Positions 47,914 to 56,604 of a stretch of 64,000 bases of DNA are shown in pieces. The translations under genes were made by a program, and so were the position numbers. The notes below the pieces were generated by a model. That model was not told where the DNA came from and made no database searches. It was given only the letters and a program-made list of their open reading frames with translations. Origin of the DNA: QPIN01 sp965224575 (lineage in GTDB: Bacteria; Pseudomonadota; Gammaproteobacteria; Methylococcales; Methylomonadaceae); NCBI GenBank assembly GCA_965224575.1, contig CBDCZQ010000004.1:121817-185816 (forward strand), written 5' to 3'. Position 1 is the first letter of the stretch. Each line of letters opens with the position of its first letter.

Positions 47914-48603
47914 ATGAAAATAATCCCTGTCATTGACTTAAAAAATGGATTAGTCGTTTCTGCCCAGCAGGGAAAACGTGAAAGCTATCAACCGATAAAG
48001 TCAACTTTATGTTTTTCAAATTCTATTCAGGACGTTCTCAATGGTTTTTTATCTATTTATCCTTTCAACATAGTATATATTGCAGACTTAAATGCCATTA
48101 CAAATACAGGTAGCAACCATAACTTGATTAATCAAGTTATCAGTAAACATCTTGATATTGAATTTTGGATTGATGATGGTAAAAAAATAGAAAAACTATC
48201 AAAGTCTCAATATATAAATCAGAAATCAGTGATTGGGTCTGAATATCAAAATGAAAAAATTTCGTATAATACAAGCCAACTTTTACAAAACAATATTCTT
48301 TCATTAGATTTTTTCCCCAGCCAAGGTTACACCGGACCAAAAGAGTTACTCAATAACTCAAAAATATGGCCTAAGAATATTATTATTATGAGTTTAGAAT
48401 TTGTTGGAAAAAATGCGGGACCTGATTTAAAAAGACTGGAAGTTTTTTATCAAAAACACCCTGAAAAGAATTTTATTGCTGCTGGAGGCGTACGAAATAA
48501 AAAGGATTTATTGGCATTAAAAAAAATAGGCATTCATTTCGCCCTTATTGCTAGTGCTCTCCATTCTGGTGCAATTACTGCTGAAACAATAAAAAAACTC
48601 TAG
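47914..48603 (+). CDS. HisA/HisF-like TIM-barrel protein of the C1-cofactor cluster
   Basis: A 229-residue TIM barrel starting MKIIPVIDLKNGLVVSAQQG, typical of HisA (catalytic-Asp position in VIDLK). The second half-barrel reads KNFIAAGGVRNKKDLLALKK and IGIHFALIASALHSGAI. It is not histidine HisA by context: it sits between mfnD and fae, where a HisA-like gene recurs in methylotroph C1 clusters with no settled reaction. The open frame extends 14 codons upstream, but the family start is the ATG at 47914; neither start has a strong ribosome binding site. It ends at a two-way terminator. Confidence 0.85.
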   Translation: MKIIPVIDLKNGLVVSAQQGKRESYQPIKSTLCFSNSIQDVLNGFLSIYPFNIVYIADLNAITNTGSNHNLINQVISKHLDIEFWIDDGKKIEKLSKSQYINQKSVIGSEYQNEKISYNTSQLLQNNILSLDFFPSQGYTGPKELLNNSKIWPKNIIIMSLEFVGKNAGPDLKRLEVFYQKHPEKNFIAAGGVRNKKDLLALKKIGIHFALIASALHSGAITAETIKKL

Positions 48604-48609
48604 ACAAAA

Positions 48610-48645
48610 AAATACCCCAGTTAAAGATTAACTGGGGTGTTTTTC
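48610..48645. terminator. Two-way terminator between the HisA-like gene and fae
   Basis: Perfect 11-bp stem ACCCCAGTTAA / TTAACTGGGGT (48614-48624, 48628-48638) with loop AGA; T-run on the plus strand (GTTTTT) and A-run before the stem, which reads as T on the minus strand. It serves two convergent genes. Confidence 0.92.
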
Positions 48646-48670
48646 AAACAAAATTAATCGTAGTGATTAA

Positions 48671-49186
48671 TTATACTTTGTTTGCTGCAAATGGATGCTC
48701 TGCAGAACCTTTCTTAGCAACAACTTCAGCAGCTGTTGGAGTGCCAGCAATTGCATTTTTGATAGACTGTTTAACAGCATCATAGTTATTTTTTTCAATA
48801 GCTACATCATCTTCTGCTAACCAGTGAATGAAAACACCAACAGAAATGAATAAATCATCAGCTTCGTCAGCTGGGATTGTTCCATCTTCAACACAATCAG
48901 CAACAGCCATTGCAACACCACGTTGAGCTGGGCCAAACATTTGAACTGCTTGCTTAGAACCTTTGATTGTTACTTTGTTGAACATAACAGTTGCAGGCTT
49001 AACCAAAAGGTTAGGAGCAACAACAGCTAATAAACTAGAAAAACCATCTTTGTTGTTAGTTAAGCAGTTTGCGAAAGCAGATTCTGCAGCTGAACCACGA
49101 GGTCCAATCATTAAGTCGATATGAGCAACTTCGTTTCCGTCGCCATTTAAAGATTCGCCTACGCGTAAGTTATTTATTTTAGCCAT
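48671..49186 (-). CDS. fae: Formaldehyde-activating enzyme
   Basis: Condenses formaldehyde with H4MPT to methylene-H4MPT. 171 residues from the ATG at 49184-49186 (MAKINNLRVGESLNGDGNEV), preceded by AGGA; the open frame runs 18 codons further up without family similarity. Conserved blocks are AHIDLMIGPRGSAAESAF (His22 region), VKPATVMFNKVTIKG and MFGPAQRGVAMAVADCV. It is the last gene of the mch-orf5-orf7-fae series, 84 bp after the CitG-like gene. Because Fae is needed in large amounts, an extra promoter in that gap is likely, but no clear one is seen. Confidence 0.97.
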   Translation of the reverse strand: MAKINNLRVGESLNGDGNEVAHIDLMIGPRGSAAESAFANCLTNNKDGFSSLLAVVAPNLLVKPATVMFNKVTIKGSKQAVQMFGPAQRGVAMAVADCVEDGTIPADEADDLFISVGVFIHWLAEDDVAIEKNNYDAVKQSIKNAIAGTPTAAEVVAKKGSAEHPFAANKV

Positions 49187-49270
49187 TGAGCTAGATCCTA
49201 TTATAAAAAAGTGAAGTATTAATTGACATAAATATGCCAAACCAAGTAAGTTTACCTATCCTTGAATGCA

Positions 49271-50131
49271 TTATCTAGTACACCTAACAGAAAATGCTTC
49301 CATTATTACTACAAATACTGTCGCCACCGTCAGGTCGGCCGTAGTGCCTGGATTAATACTCTTTGCCTTAAACTCCCTATCCACCTCATGTAGCATAGGT
49401 ATTAACTGTTTAGGATCTTGTGTATTTAACAAAGCATCGTCGACTGCAATAATTTTCTTAAGCACCCATCCTGAATGCTCATTTCCATATTTTCGTTCTA
49501 TATGACTATCAGGAAATTTACTTAAAAGCCCAGTAAAAACAAAGACTGCCGCCCATTCCTGATTTTCAAAACGATTTAGTCCGTCATTGTACCTTAAAAT
49601 AGAAAAATTAAAAATATCTTTATAATTTGTTACATATTGTTTTGCAATTCTATCTTTATTTTGCGCAATTCCCATTGCCTGAAACAAGGTAACGTCAGGA
49701 CGTTCACTTACATCCTGATCTTCTGATACCCCCAACCCTCCAGGACTTGCCAAGGAAATCGCTTTAAAGACCCAATCAGTATCTTTGACTGAAGTATTTT
49801 CTAAAACATAACGTAAGGCATCGCGTAAACTTTGTTTTTCTTGCACTTGTTGTCCAGCTTGAATCACTGGCGCACAAAGCAAAAGAATACCTAAATTTGT
49901 ATTACACCCAACCGCATCTCTTGTTGCTTTAACCGCATAATATATTTTTTCACCTAAAGAATAATCAGGATTAGTGATCGGCTCGGCACTAACTTCTGCA
50001 CTGAGTAGAAAATCAGCCACACTCATATCATGTCCTGCATTGTAAACACTAACATTTCCAGGTTTAAATGCTTCCACATCACAGATACATGCTTTTATAT
50101 AAGCATCTATCATTTGCTCTCGATTTAACAT
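49271..50131 (-). CDS. CitG-like (triphosphoribosyl-dephospho-CoA synthase family) protein, Orf7 type
   Basis: A 286-residue all-helical protein with family features DVEAFKPGNVSVYNAGHDMSVADFL, AVGCNTNLGILLLCAPVIQA and SINPGTTADLTVATVFV. Archaea and methylotrophs have a CitG-like protein encoded next to mch and fae (called orf7 in Methylobacterium). It is required for H4MPT-linked metabolism there, but the reaction is not settled. Its start overlaps the end of the ATP-grasp gene by 7 bp. Confidence 0.9.
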   Translation of the reverse strand: MLNREQMIDAYIKACICDVEAFKPGNVSVYNAGHDMSVADFLLSAEVSAEPITNPDYSLGEKIYYAVKATRDAVGCNTNLGILLLCAPVIQAGQQVQEKQSLRDALRYVLENTSVKDTDWVFKAISLASPGGLGVSEDQDVSERPDVTLFQAMGIAQNKDRIAKQYVTNYKDIFNFSILRYNDGLNRFENQEWAAVFVFTGLLSKFPDSHIERKYGNEHSGWVLKKIIAVDDALLNTQDPKQLIPMLHEVDREFKAKSINPGTTADLTVATVFVVIMEAFSVRCTR

Positions 50132-51048
50132 GCCGCGGCGATTTTTAAAGCCGAGTTATTACTGTTTAAATATCGCCCAATTAAATCATCTGCTAAAATC
50201 TCGGCAATATTATATTTACAAACTGTTTCTAAACCTTTCCATGCGGGGATACTATTCACTTCAATAATACTGTATTGCCCATTCTTATCTTTAATAATAT
50301 CAACACCGGCATAATCCATTGATAAGGCTTTAGCTGCCTGAATAGCCAGAGTGTTTAATTCTTCATCTAATTCTATTGCTTCACATTTTGCACCACGCGC
50401 CACATTATTTAACCACGATTTACCACATCGACGCATTGCAGCAATAGCTTTACCGTACACAACAAAGACACGAATATCTGAATAGCCCTGCCCTTTACAT
50501 TCCACAAAACGTTGTAAATAATAGATTCCATTACTACTGGTTAACCAGAGTAAATCCGTGGTTTTCTCAAGTCGTCTGACCCCTTCTCCTTGTGAGCCAA
50601 ACAGGGGTTTACTAATCAATTTATGGCCTAGCGCTAATTCCTGTTCCGCAATAGCCAATGCCTCCAATCTATCTTTAAGCACCCAGGTTAAAGGAGTATT
50701 TAAACCTGCATTATTAAGCAAAAAACTTGTCATTCCCTTGTCTACGCTTTTTTCTATTGAGTAGCCATCGTTATAAACCGGAATACCTAAAATTTTTAGT
50801 GCATGTAATATGTCCAGATAAAAAACCACTTCCTGCAAAGAACCACCAGGGACACCTCTGACAAAAACCGCATCGGGAAGCTCGCTCTCAAATCCAGGTA
50901 TCTGAATAGGAAGCCTTGCTGAATCAAGCTTAATACTGCACTCTGTCAAAGAAACATAAACCCCAGTAAAGCCTCTACTAGCAAAAGCCAGACATAATTG
51001 TTTACCATGCCAACCAGGGTCGTCAGTAAAAATTGCTATACGTCCCAC
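50125..51048 (-). CDS. RimK-like ATP-grasp ligase, Orf5 type
   Basis: A 307-residue ATP-grasp protein: LGHKLISKPLFGSQGEGVRRLE (ATP site), YLQRFVECKGQGYSDIRVFVVYGK and YAGVDIIKDKNGQYSIIEVNSIPAWKGLE (metal site EVN). It is the ortholog by position and family of orf5 between mch and orf7 in methylotrophs. RimK relatives add glutamate or other amino acids, so a tail-adding step for H4MPT or methylofuran is plausible but unproven. It starts 6 bp after mch. Confidence 0.9.
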   Translation of the reverse strand: MGRIAIFTDDPGWHGKQLCLAFASRGFTGVYVSLTECSIKLDSARLPIQIPGFESELPDAVFVRGVPGGSLQEVVFYLDILHALKILGIPVYNDGYSIEKSVDKGMTSFLLNNAGLNTPLTWVLKDRLEALAIAEQELALGHKLISKPLFGSQGEGVRRLEKTTDLLWLTSSNGIYYLQRFVECKGQGYSDIRVFVVYGKAIAAMRRCGKSWLNNVARGAKCEAIELDEELNTLAIQAAKALSMDYAGVDIIKDKNGQYSIIEVNSIPAWKGLETVCKYNIAEILADDLIGRYLNSNNSALKIAAAC

Positions 51049-51054
51049 AGATTA

Positions 51055-52038
51055 TTATGCACCAAATGACTGGTCTAATAATGCATTATCCAGCTTACCT
51101 GCACGAAAACTCTTGCCTGATTCAATTGCTGTAACAATCACACTTGCTGGGCTAAACAACATACCATCAACTTTAAAAAAATCATATTCATAAGCTTTGA
51201 AAATTTCTGCAAAAGGTTTCCCATAGTCTTTTGATGTTGAGCTTGGTAATTCTTTTGCTAATTTTTCTGCCGCCTCGTCACTACCTTTTACAAAAACATG
51301 TACTTGTCCCGCAAACAAAATTGCATCATTTGTACGCCCCATTGCTTTAACAAAATCTGGATGTGGTGGACAAACTGGAGCATTCCCACTTCCGTCAACA
51401 ATATTTTCTAACGGAAAATGTAACTCATGGGCTTTATGCATGGCCACTTCAAGCACTCGTCCAACAACTTGCACTGCACCTGCCAAACTACTTGTTGGGG
51501 TCACTATAATAGTTAATTTATCTGCTGACACACCACAAGCAGAGGCAACTTTTTCTATAATTTCTACGGGGGGGATTTTGTCATTTTCTATCACTAAAGC
51601 GGTAGAATCAGCACTGTCTGAATAATCTAATTCTTTATATAATTCTTCTACAGGTACATCAACACCATCTTTTTCTTTTCTTGCCATTGCTCGTGCAGGA
51701 CCTGAACCCAAAGCATAATATTTTTCATGGGACATACTCCAACCAGCATATTGACTGCCTAAACAAGCTAAAACTGGATTTGTTGAATGCACATTAATCG
51801 TTAAGGGCCAGTTATCGGTATAGGTACTTTGCGAAAGCGAAACTGTTCCCATCCCACCCATGCAAATCTCAGTTATTATTCGACCGGCTTCTAAGCCGCC
51901 AGGCGCATCAATACCCGCATCAATAATAGTGCAGCCATTTTCTAATTTTTGTATGCCTAATCTATATTTATCAGCATTATCAATCAGATCCTGTACTAGA
52001 GGCTGAGTTAATTTATTAACACTCGCTGAGTATTGCAT
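51055..52038 (-). CDS. mch: Methenyltetrahydromethanopterin cyclohydrolase
   Basis: Converts methenyl-H4MPT to formyl-H4MPT. 327 residues, standard length. Family segments: SVNKLTQPLVQDLIDNADKY, IIDAGIDAPGGLEAGRIITEICMGG, GSGPARAMARKE and DGSGNAPVCPPHPDFVKAMGRTNDAILFAGQ. It lies 11 bp after the OrfY-type gene and 6 bp before the RimK-like gene. With Fae it covers steps 1 and 3 of the H4MPT formaldehyde route; the dehydrogenase (mtdB) is not in the window. Confidence 0.97.
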   Translation of the reverse strand: MQYSASVNKLTQPLVQDLIDNADKYRLGIQKLENGCTIIDAGIDAPGGLEAGRIITEICMGGMGTVSLSQSTYTDNWPLTINVHSTNPVLACLGSQYAGWSMSHEKYYALGSGPARAMARKEKDGVDVPVEELYKELDYSDSADSTALVIENDKIPPVEIIEKVASACGVSADKLTIIVTPTSSLAGAVQVVGRVLEVAMHKAHELHFPLENIVDGSGNAPVCPPHPDFVKAMGRTNDAILFAGQVHVFVKGSDEAAEKLAKELPSSTSKDYGKPFAEIFKAYEYDFFKVDGMLFSPASVIVTAIESGKSFRAGKLDNALLDQSFGA

Positions 52039-52049
52039 GTTGTGCCACC

Positions 52050-53210
52050 TTATTTTATAAGTTTTTTAACTAATTGTTGCTTTAACAGCAACTTGTCTAA
52101 AACCTGCTGTTCGCTTTTTCCGCGAGCAATGATACTGCAAATTGGCATTCCTGTGTTAATTAATACCCCTTCTTGCGGAATGTCTGCTGTCCATTTAGGC
52201 CATTGAATATTTTTTTTTATGATCAAATTTGTTTCAGCAAAAATAATCTGATATGCACTATATTCCTCCAGATTTATTTTTATATCCAGTAACTTATTTA
52301 AACAACTCTTAATATGTCCATCAATCAACTCATTATCATATAGTTGCATACTGGCAGATGGTCTAGGATTAACTTCAAGAACATAGCACTGGTTATTTTC
52401 TAGCATAAAATCAACAGAATTAAGCCCAACTAACCCAAACGCCTTTACCAAACTAGAAATCCAGCGGTTTAATTGTTTCTTAATTTCATCACTTATTTCT
52501 GGGTAACTAATAATCCCAGAAAAAATAAACTCATTATTACTTATACTAGTAACTTGCTGTTTATGAAAACCACAAACTGTAAAATTAGTGCTATTAGCTA
52601 TAAACAAAACCGATAGCGGCATTCCATCTATAAAATATTGCCAATAACAGCTTTCATTTTTTTTCATCACCCCCTTAATTTTCTTAATTCCTTTTCCACC
52701 CTCCCCTTGCATTGGTTTTACTAACCAATCATCCTTTAATTCTGGTCTCTGAAAAGAGGTTTCTGGATATGGAATTTTTAGCTGCTCTAATGTAGAAAAA
52801 AAATGGAGTTTATTTTGGACAGCTGAAAATACATTTGGTTTATTACCAAGAACTTTAAGCTTTTGATGAAGATAATTTAAACTAGGAAGATAACATTCAA
52901 ACCCGCTACCAATAATTGCAAACAATAACCCAAACCGTGATTGTAAAATACTGATAGCTGGTTTTAAATGCTCTAAAGCTAAGCTATCAACTTTAATACA
53001 TTCTACAGAAAATGCTTGTGTATCTGTATCAGAAAAACAGTCAATGACAATCACATTATATCCCGATTTTTTTGCCATCTGAGCTATCATACGCCCAGAA
53101 TTTGCAATAATAACTATGTGATGATCTTTAAGCACTGATTCTAATGAAAACCTATAGTTAAGGACACCCCAAATAATTAATGAATGGAGATTTTGAGTCC
53201 AAAGCTCCAA
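52050..53210 (-). CDS. ATP-grasp protein, OrfY type, C1-cofactor biosynthesis
   Basis: A 386-residue frame with a pre-ATP-grasp domain (HHIVIIANSGRMIAQMAKKSGYNVIVIDCFSD) and an ATP-grasp domain (DDWLVKPMQGEGGKGIKKIKG; FGLVGLNSVDFMLENNQCYVLEVNPRPSASMQ). ATP-grasp proteins of this kind (orfY) accompany mch in methylotrophs and are thought to act in H4MPT or methylofuran synthesis. The annotated start is a TTG without a ribosome binding site; an in-frame GTG near 53135 just before LKDHHIVI is also possible, so the N-terminus is uncertain. First gene of the orfY-mch-orf5-orf7-fae operon. Confidence 0.85.
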   Translation of the reverse strand: MELWTQNLHSLIIWGVLNYRFSLESVLKDHHIVIIANSGRMIAQMAKKSGYNVIVIDCFSDTDTQAFSVECIKVDSLALEHLKPAISILQSRFGLLFAIIGSGFECYLPSLNYLHQKLKVLGNKPNVFSAVQNKLHFFSTLEQLKIPYPETSFQRPELKDDWLVKPMQGEGGKGIKKIKGVMKKNESCYWQYFIDGMPLSVLFIANSTNFTVCGFHKQQVTSISNNEFIFSGIISYPEISDEIKKQLNRWISSLVKAFGLVGLNSVDFMLENNQCYVLEVNPRPSASMQLYDNELIDGHIKSCLNKLLDIKINLEEYSAYQIIFAETNLIIKKNIQWPKWTADIPQEGVLINTGMPICSIIARGKSEQQVLDKLLLKQQLVKKLIK

Positions 53211-54172
53211 TCCGAATTAAAATCCGAACATAATAACCTAGTGCTCCGTCAATGTTGTTTTAACGGGTATAGGAGTTGAGAAGTGGTTAGGCTAGAGAAA
53301 TTACTTGCAAATCCATACCCTGACCAGAATTCCCTTTAAGGGGCGAGGATTTAAGCTAACATCTAAAACTGTATCATAACCCAAGAAATGAAAATCATCT
53401 CTTTGAAATTATGAAATATTTTCCTGTGCAATAATATCCATATCATTAGATATATTGAGTGGAAATTAGAAAAAACACTCTTTTCTAAAAAAATTGTTGC
53501 TAATTTGAGACTTTTATAAAATAAATTACTGAAAGACAATGAACATATTAATAAATAATTTGCTATATTCAGCCTTAGTACAGGTTTGACAGGGATTTTT
53601 TAATTTTAGCTAAAAACCCTTTTTCAAGCTCTTAAAATATTATATTAAGCGCACTGGATTTATAATTATATTTAGTTTATATATCAGTTTCTTATAGTTT
53701 TTTGTATTGAAACAGAGCCAGGATAATAAATAAATTATTTTCAGAGAAAATTATAAAAGTTAAAAATATTGTTCTATCGTCGTCTTTAAATGGAGACGCT
53801 TTACATAAGCTAGCTCTTAAATATTATATTTAGATTTCTTAAAGGTCTAAATATTTTTCTTTATTTCTTTATACTTGTTTGCTATTAAGCTTAATAATTT
53901 TTCTGGCATAAAATATGCTTAAAAAAAACACATATTCAGGCTTCGATTTTTTAAAAGACTGAAAAATAAGATAAGTTTAATTATTGAATATTTAGCCTAC
54001 TAATCTTAATATTTATATACGTAAATTTTTTTACTAGGACTTTCTACAAAACCATATCCCAAAGGGTAACTAAAATCCAGTTCAAGCATAACTGTGTCAT
54101 TACCCGTTATGTTTTGACAATGCAGCGTTCTAAATACATTGCTCCTCCCTTTTATAAAACTAAACTAATAAA
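53211..54172. other. Long AT-rich divergent intergenic region
   Basis: About 960 bp with no supported gene, between the divergent C1 operon and the PL14 lyase gene. Visible structures: a hairpin with a trailing T-run at about 53596-53625 (AGGGATTTTT ... AAAAACCCTTTTT) on the plus strand, and an inverted repeat TATTTAGA ... TCTAAATA near 53828-53854. The T-tailed hairpin lies far from any gene end and may belong to an unannotated short transcript. Confidence 0.5.
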
Positions 54173-55663
54173 ATGCTCAAGAAATATAATATTTTTCATG
54201 GACTTGCTCTATTACTAATCGCAACTAATCTCTATGCTAATACTGAGGGCAATGATTGCAAGATAACGACCCCTTTAAACTCAAACCAATGGCAGCTCAT
54301 AGGTATTCCTTGTAAAGCACCAGCTAGTGCCAATACAGTTGAGGCTATTTTTGCAGATGATATCACGGGTAATTATGGTATCGACTGGAAGCTAATAAGC
54401 TATAACCCAAGCAAAAATAGCTATGATGATGTTGATTTACAGGATGTACTAGAGATTGGAACAGGATACTGGATTATTAATTTTTCAGATCAAACCTTGT
54501 TAGATATGCCTGCTGGCAGTAAACCAGCCTCTCAAAAAGAATCAACACAATGTACTCGTTCCACATGTTTTGAAAAGACACTCATCGGTAATAACACAAA
54601 CCAATTGCAGCTAATTGCCAACCCTTTCCATCATTCATTTAGTTGGTCAGCATTGCGCGGCAAAGTAGCTACAAATGATAGTACTTGCAATGACGGTGTT
54701 GGTTGCACACTGGAAGATATGGAAACAGCTCGCTTTGTGGAGAACCAGGGGCTGTATTACGATGGTAAAAAATATATAACATTAAAAGGAAAAGAGATTT
54801 CTCCTTGGATGGGGATATGGATAAAAACTCTTGATTCAGCAAGTAGTGATCACAAACCTACGCTTCTTTTTCCTGGCCCTGAAAACAATACCAACCCCAG
54901 CCCAGAACCGACAGATCAAAGCATCTTTCATCTTAACTTCTCGAAAAGTCCTCTTGGGAATTATACTCATTCAGACATCAAACGTGATTGGCCTGGCGTA
55001 CGCTGGTCTGAAGCGTTCGACCGAGTCAAAGTTGTTGAGGAATCGGACAACCGTTTTATCCGCGTAAAATACCCAAAAGGAGGAGTAGGACCAGAAAATG
55101 GAGGAGCTCAATGGAAAATCGATTTCTCCAATGCATTCGGCACAACCTACGATGAACTCTACATTTCTTACAAAGTACGCTTCGCTAAAGGCTTCAATCC
55201 AGTAAAAGGTGGAAAACTACCTGGCATGTGGGGAGGTACTGGTAATGGCGGTGGAAAAAAATCTACTGGTTACGATGGCTGGAGTGCCCGTATGATGTGG
55301 CGTGCCAGAACAGTAGCTCTCTTTTATGTCTACCATGCTGATATGAAGAACACTTGGGGCGATGACAGTGTCTGGGGCAAAGATGAAACCATTCTATTCC
55401 CTGCTAACGAATGGGTACAAGTCGAACAACGCATCGTAATGAACTCACCCGGCGATAAAAATGGCATACTGCAAGGCTGGTATAATGGTGTACTAGAATT
55501 AGACAAACGCAATATGCGATACCGTCATGTAAATAGTTTTGCCATTGATGGATTTTACTTCAGTACTTTCTTCGGTGGCGAAGGATCTCAGTGGGCACCC
55601 ACCCGAAACGAGACGATTGATTTCGATGATTTTATCTTCTCGACGAAACCTATCACCCATTAG
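54173..55663 (+). CDS. Secreted polysaccharide lyase, PL14 (alginate lyase)-like
   Basis: A 496-residue exported protein. Signal peptide at about 1-22 (LALLLIATNLYA). An N-terminal domain (about 25-240) has two similar halves around SNQWQLIGIPCKAP and TNQLQLIANPFHHSF with disulfide-type cysteines, likely a binding or adhesion module. A Pro/Asn linker (NNTNPSPEPTDQ) leads to the C-terminal domain (about 250-496), which looks like PL14: GGKLPGMWGGTGNGG, YDGWSARMMWRARTVALFYVY, NEWVQVEQRIVMNSPG, LQGWYNGVLELD. PL14 enzymes cut alginate or glucuronan. The substrate here is unknown; self-made exopolysaccharide remodelling is one option. No partner gene is adjacent. Confidence 0.82.
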   Translation: MLKKYNIFHGLALLLIATNLYANTEGNDCKITTPLNSNQWQLIGIPCKAPASANTVEAIFADDITGNYGIDWKLISYNPSKNSYDDVDLQDVLEIGTGYWIINFSDQTLLDMPAGSKPASQKESTQCTRSTCFEKTLIGNNTNQLQLIANPFHHSFSWSALRGKVATNDSTCNDGVGCTLEDMETARFVENQGLYYDGKKYITLKGKEISPWMGIWIKTLDSASSDHKPTLLFPGPENNTNPSPEPTDQSIFHLNFSKSPLGNYTHSDIKRDWPGVRWSEAFDRVKVVEESDNRFIRVKYPKGGVGPENGGAQWKIDFSNAFGTTYDELYISYKVRFAKGFNPVKGGKLPGMWGGTGNGGGKKSTGYDGWSARMMWRARTVALFYVYHADMKNTWGDDSVWGKDETILFPANEWVQVEQRIVMNSPGDKNGILQGWYNGVLELDKRNMRYRHVNSFAIDGFYFSTFFGGEGSQWAPTRNETIDFDDFIFSTKPITH

Positions 55664-55785
55664 ATCACAACGGTTACATTGTTAACAAAACTTGGAAATG
55701 GAATTCCTTCTACTTTGTCTCTGCTCAGTGTCAATAGAAAGAATTGATATTCTGTTTTTCTATTAATTACTTTCTTTCTTGTCGT

Positions 55786-55816
55786 GTAACTGAACTTTAA
55801 TATAAAGTCCGGTTAC
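55786..55816. terminator. Strong hairpin, possible terminator of a small minus-strand gene
   Basis: GTAACTGAACTTTA and TAAAGTCCGGTTAC form a 14-bp stem with one mismatch and a 3-base loop. It lies 25 bp after the stop of the small ORF on the minus strand. No clear T-run follows, so terminator function is only suggested. Confidence 0.4.
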
Positions 55817-55841
55817 AGCACACATCTAAAAACTACAATTT

Positions 55842-55982
55842 TTAGTTACGATTTGCAGCCTCTAAACAAAGTGTTAGAACAGATTCAAGAACATTCCATG
55901 CTTCTGCATTATCTTCCCCTGTTGTAGAAGCACCAATTGGTCCATAACGTGGGTCATTAGTGTCAGTAATGCGATCAGTCAT
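55842..55982 (-). CDS. Candidate 46-residue acidic protein
   Basis: An ATG-to-stop frame coding for MTDRITDTNDPRYGPIGAST, followed by TGEDNAEAWNVLESVLTLCL and EAANRN. I do not recognise it. In favour: balanced amino-acid composition with a plausible amphipathic helix at the C-terminal half, codon choice like the neighbours, and a strong hairpin just after the stop. Against: no clear ribosome binding site (the nearest purine run, AAGG, is about 28 bases upstream) and no adjacent gene on the same strand in an operon arrangement. Confidence 0.45.
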   Translation of the reverse strand: MTDRITDTNDPRYGPIGASTTGEDNAEAWNVLESVLTLCLEAANRN

Positions 55983-56049
55983 TATTTAATTTTAATAGAT
56001 ATTTCTACACCTTAAAGTTAACGATAACATCAAGTTAAGTGATTATTCT

Positions 56050-56136
56050 GTAGGTTGGACTGCCGTCTCTTTGGCAACCCAACATAACGTATGCTAAAAA
56101 TGTTAGGTTAACAATAGAGCCGTTAGCCTAACCTAC
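56050..56136. repeat. 87-bp palindromic dispersed repeat, copy 3
   Basis: GTAGGTTGGACTGCCGTCTC at the left end and GTTAGCCTAACCTAC at the right end; internal TTGGCAACCCAACATAACG. Read on the minus strand it aligns end to end with copies 1 and 2. Closest relative in the window is copy 4 at 58141. Confidence 0.9.
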
Positions 56137-56604
56137 AACTTAATGGCGGTGAAGCAAGGGTGCGAACGATAACGATCTCTCTTAATCATTTATCATTAAG
56201 AAAATAGATTAATTCGGATACCATTTAATAAAAGTGAGTACTGCGTCACATCTTTTTTGTGGACTGTATCACATTTTTTTTGAAATCTAAAGCAAATAAA
56301 ATATTAATCTACTTAAAAAGTATTTATTATTCTTACTGTTACCAGTAATTCATTAAGTTTTCGCAGTATGTAAGTAGAATATGAATTTTGGAATCTATTA
56401 ATGATTCACTCAAACAGTTATGTTTAGATCAAACTGTTTATTTACAACTAATTTTATTTTGAAAGATCAGTTGGGCGTGGATTTACGGGATTATCTCGTC
56501 CGTTGTTCTGCAATACAGCGAAGTGGCTTTACAAAACAGGCATACTTTAGAGACTTTTTCTAACTTAATTCAACCGCCTGTTAAAATAAGGAATGCTGAA
56601 TTAT

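Larger units (their letters stand above)
55664..56604. other. Intergenic region with a candidate small gene and repeat copy 3
   Basis: About 940 bp between the lyase gene and the minus-strand PfkB gene. It contains a strong hairpin (55786-55816), a 46-codon candidate gene on the minus strand (55842-55982) and the dispersed repeat at 56050-56136. Nothing else coding is supported. Confidence 0.5.

Noticed and set aside
47914..48603. Histidine biosynthesis hisA
   Set aside because: There are no other his genes around it, the sequence is divergent in the second half, and the location between mfnD and fae fits the C1-cofactor HisA-like family.
54111..54142. Sigma-70 promoter of the lyase gene starting at TTGACA (54114-54119)
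   Set aside because: No -10 hexamer lies at the right distance; the nearest TAAATA is only 11 bp away.
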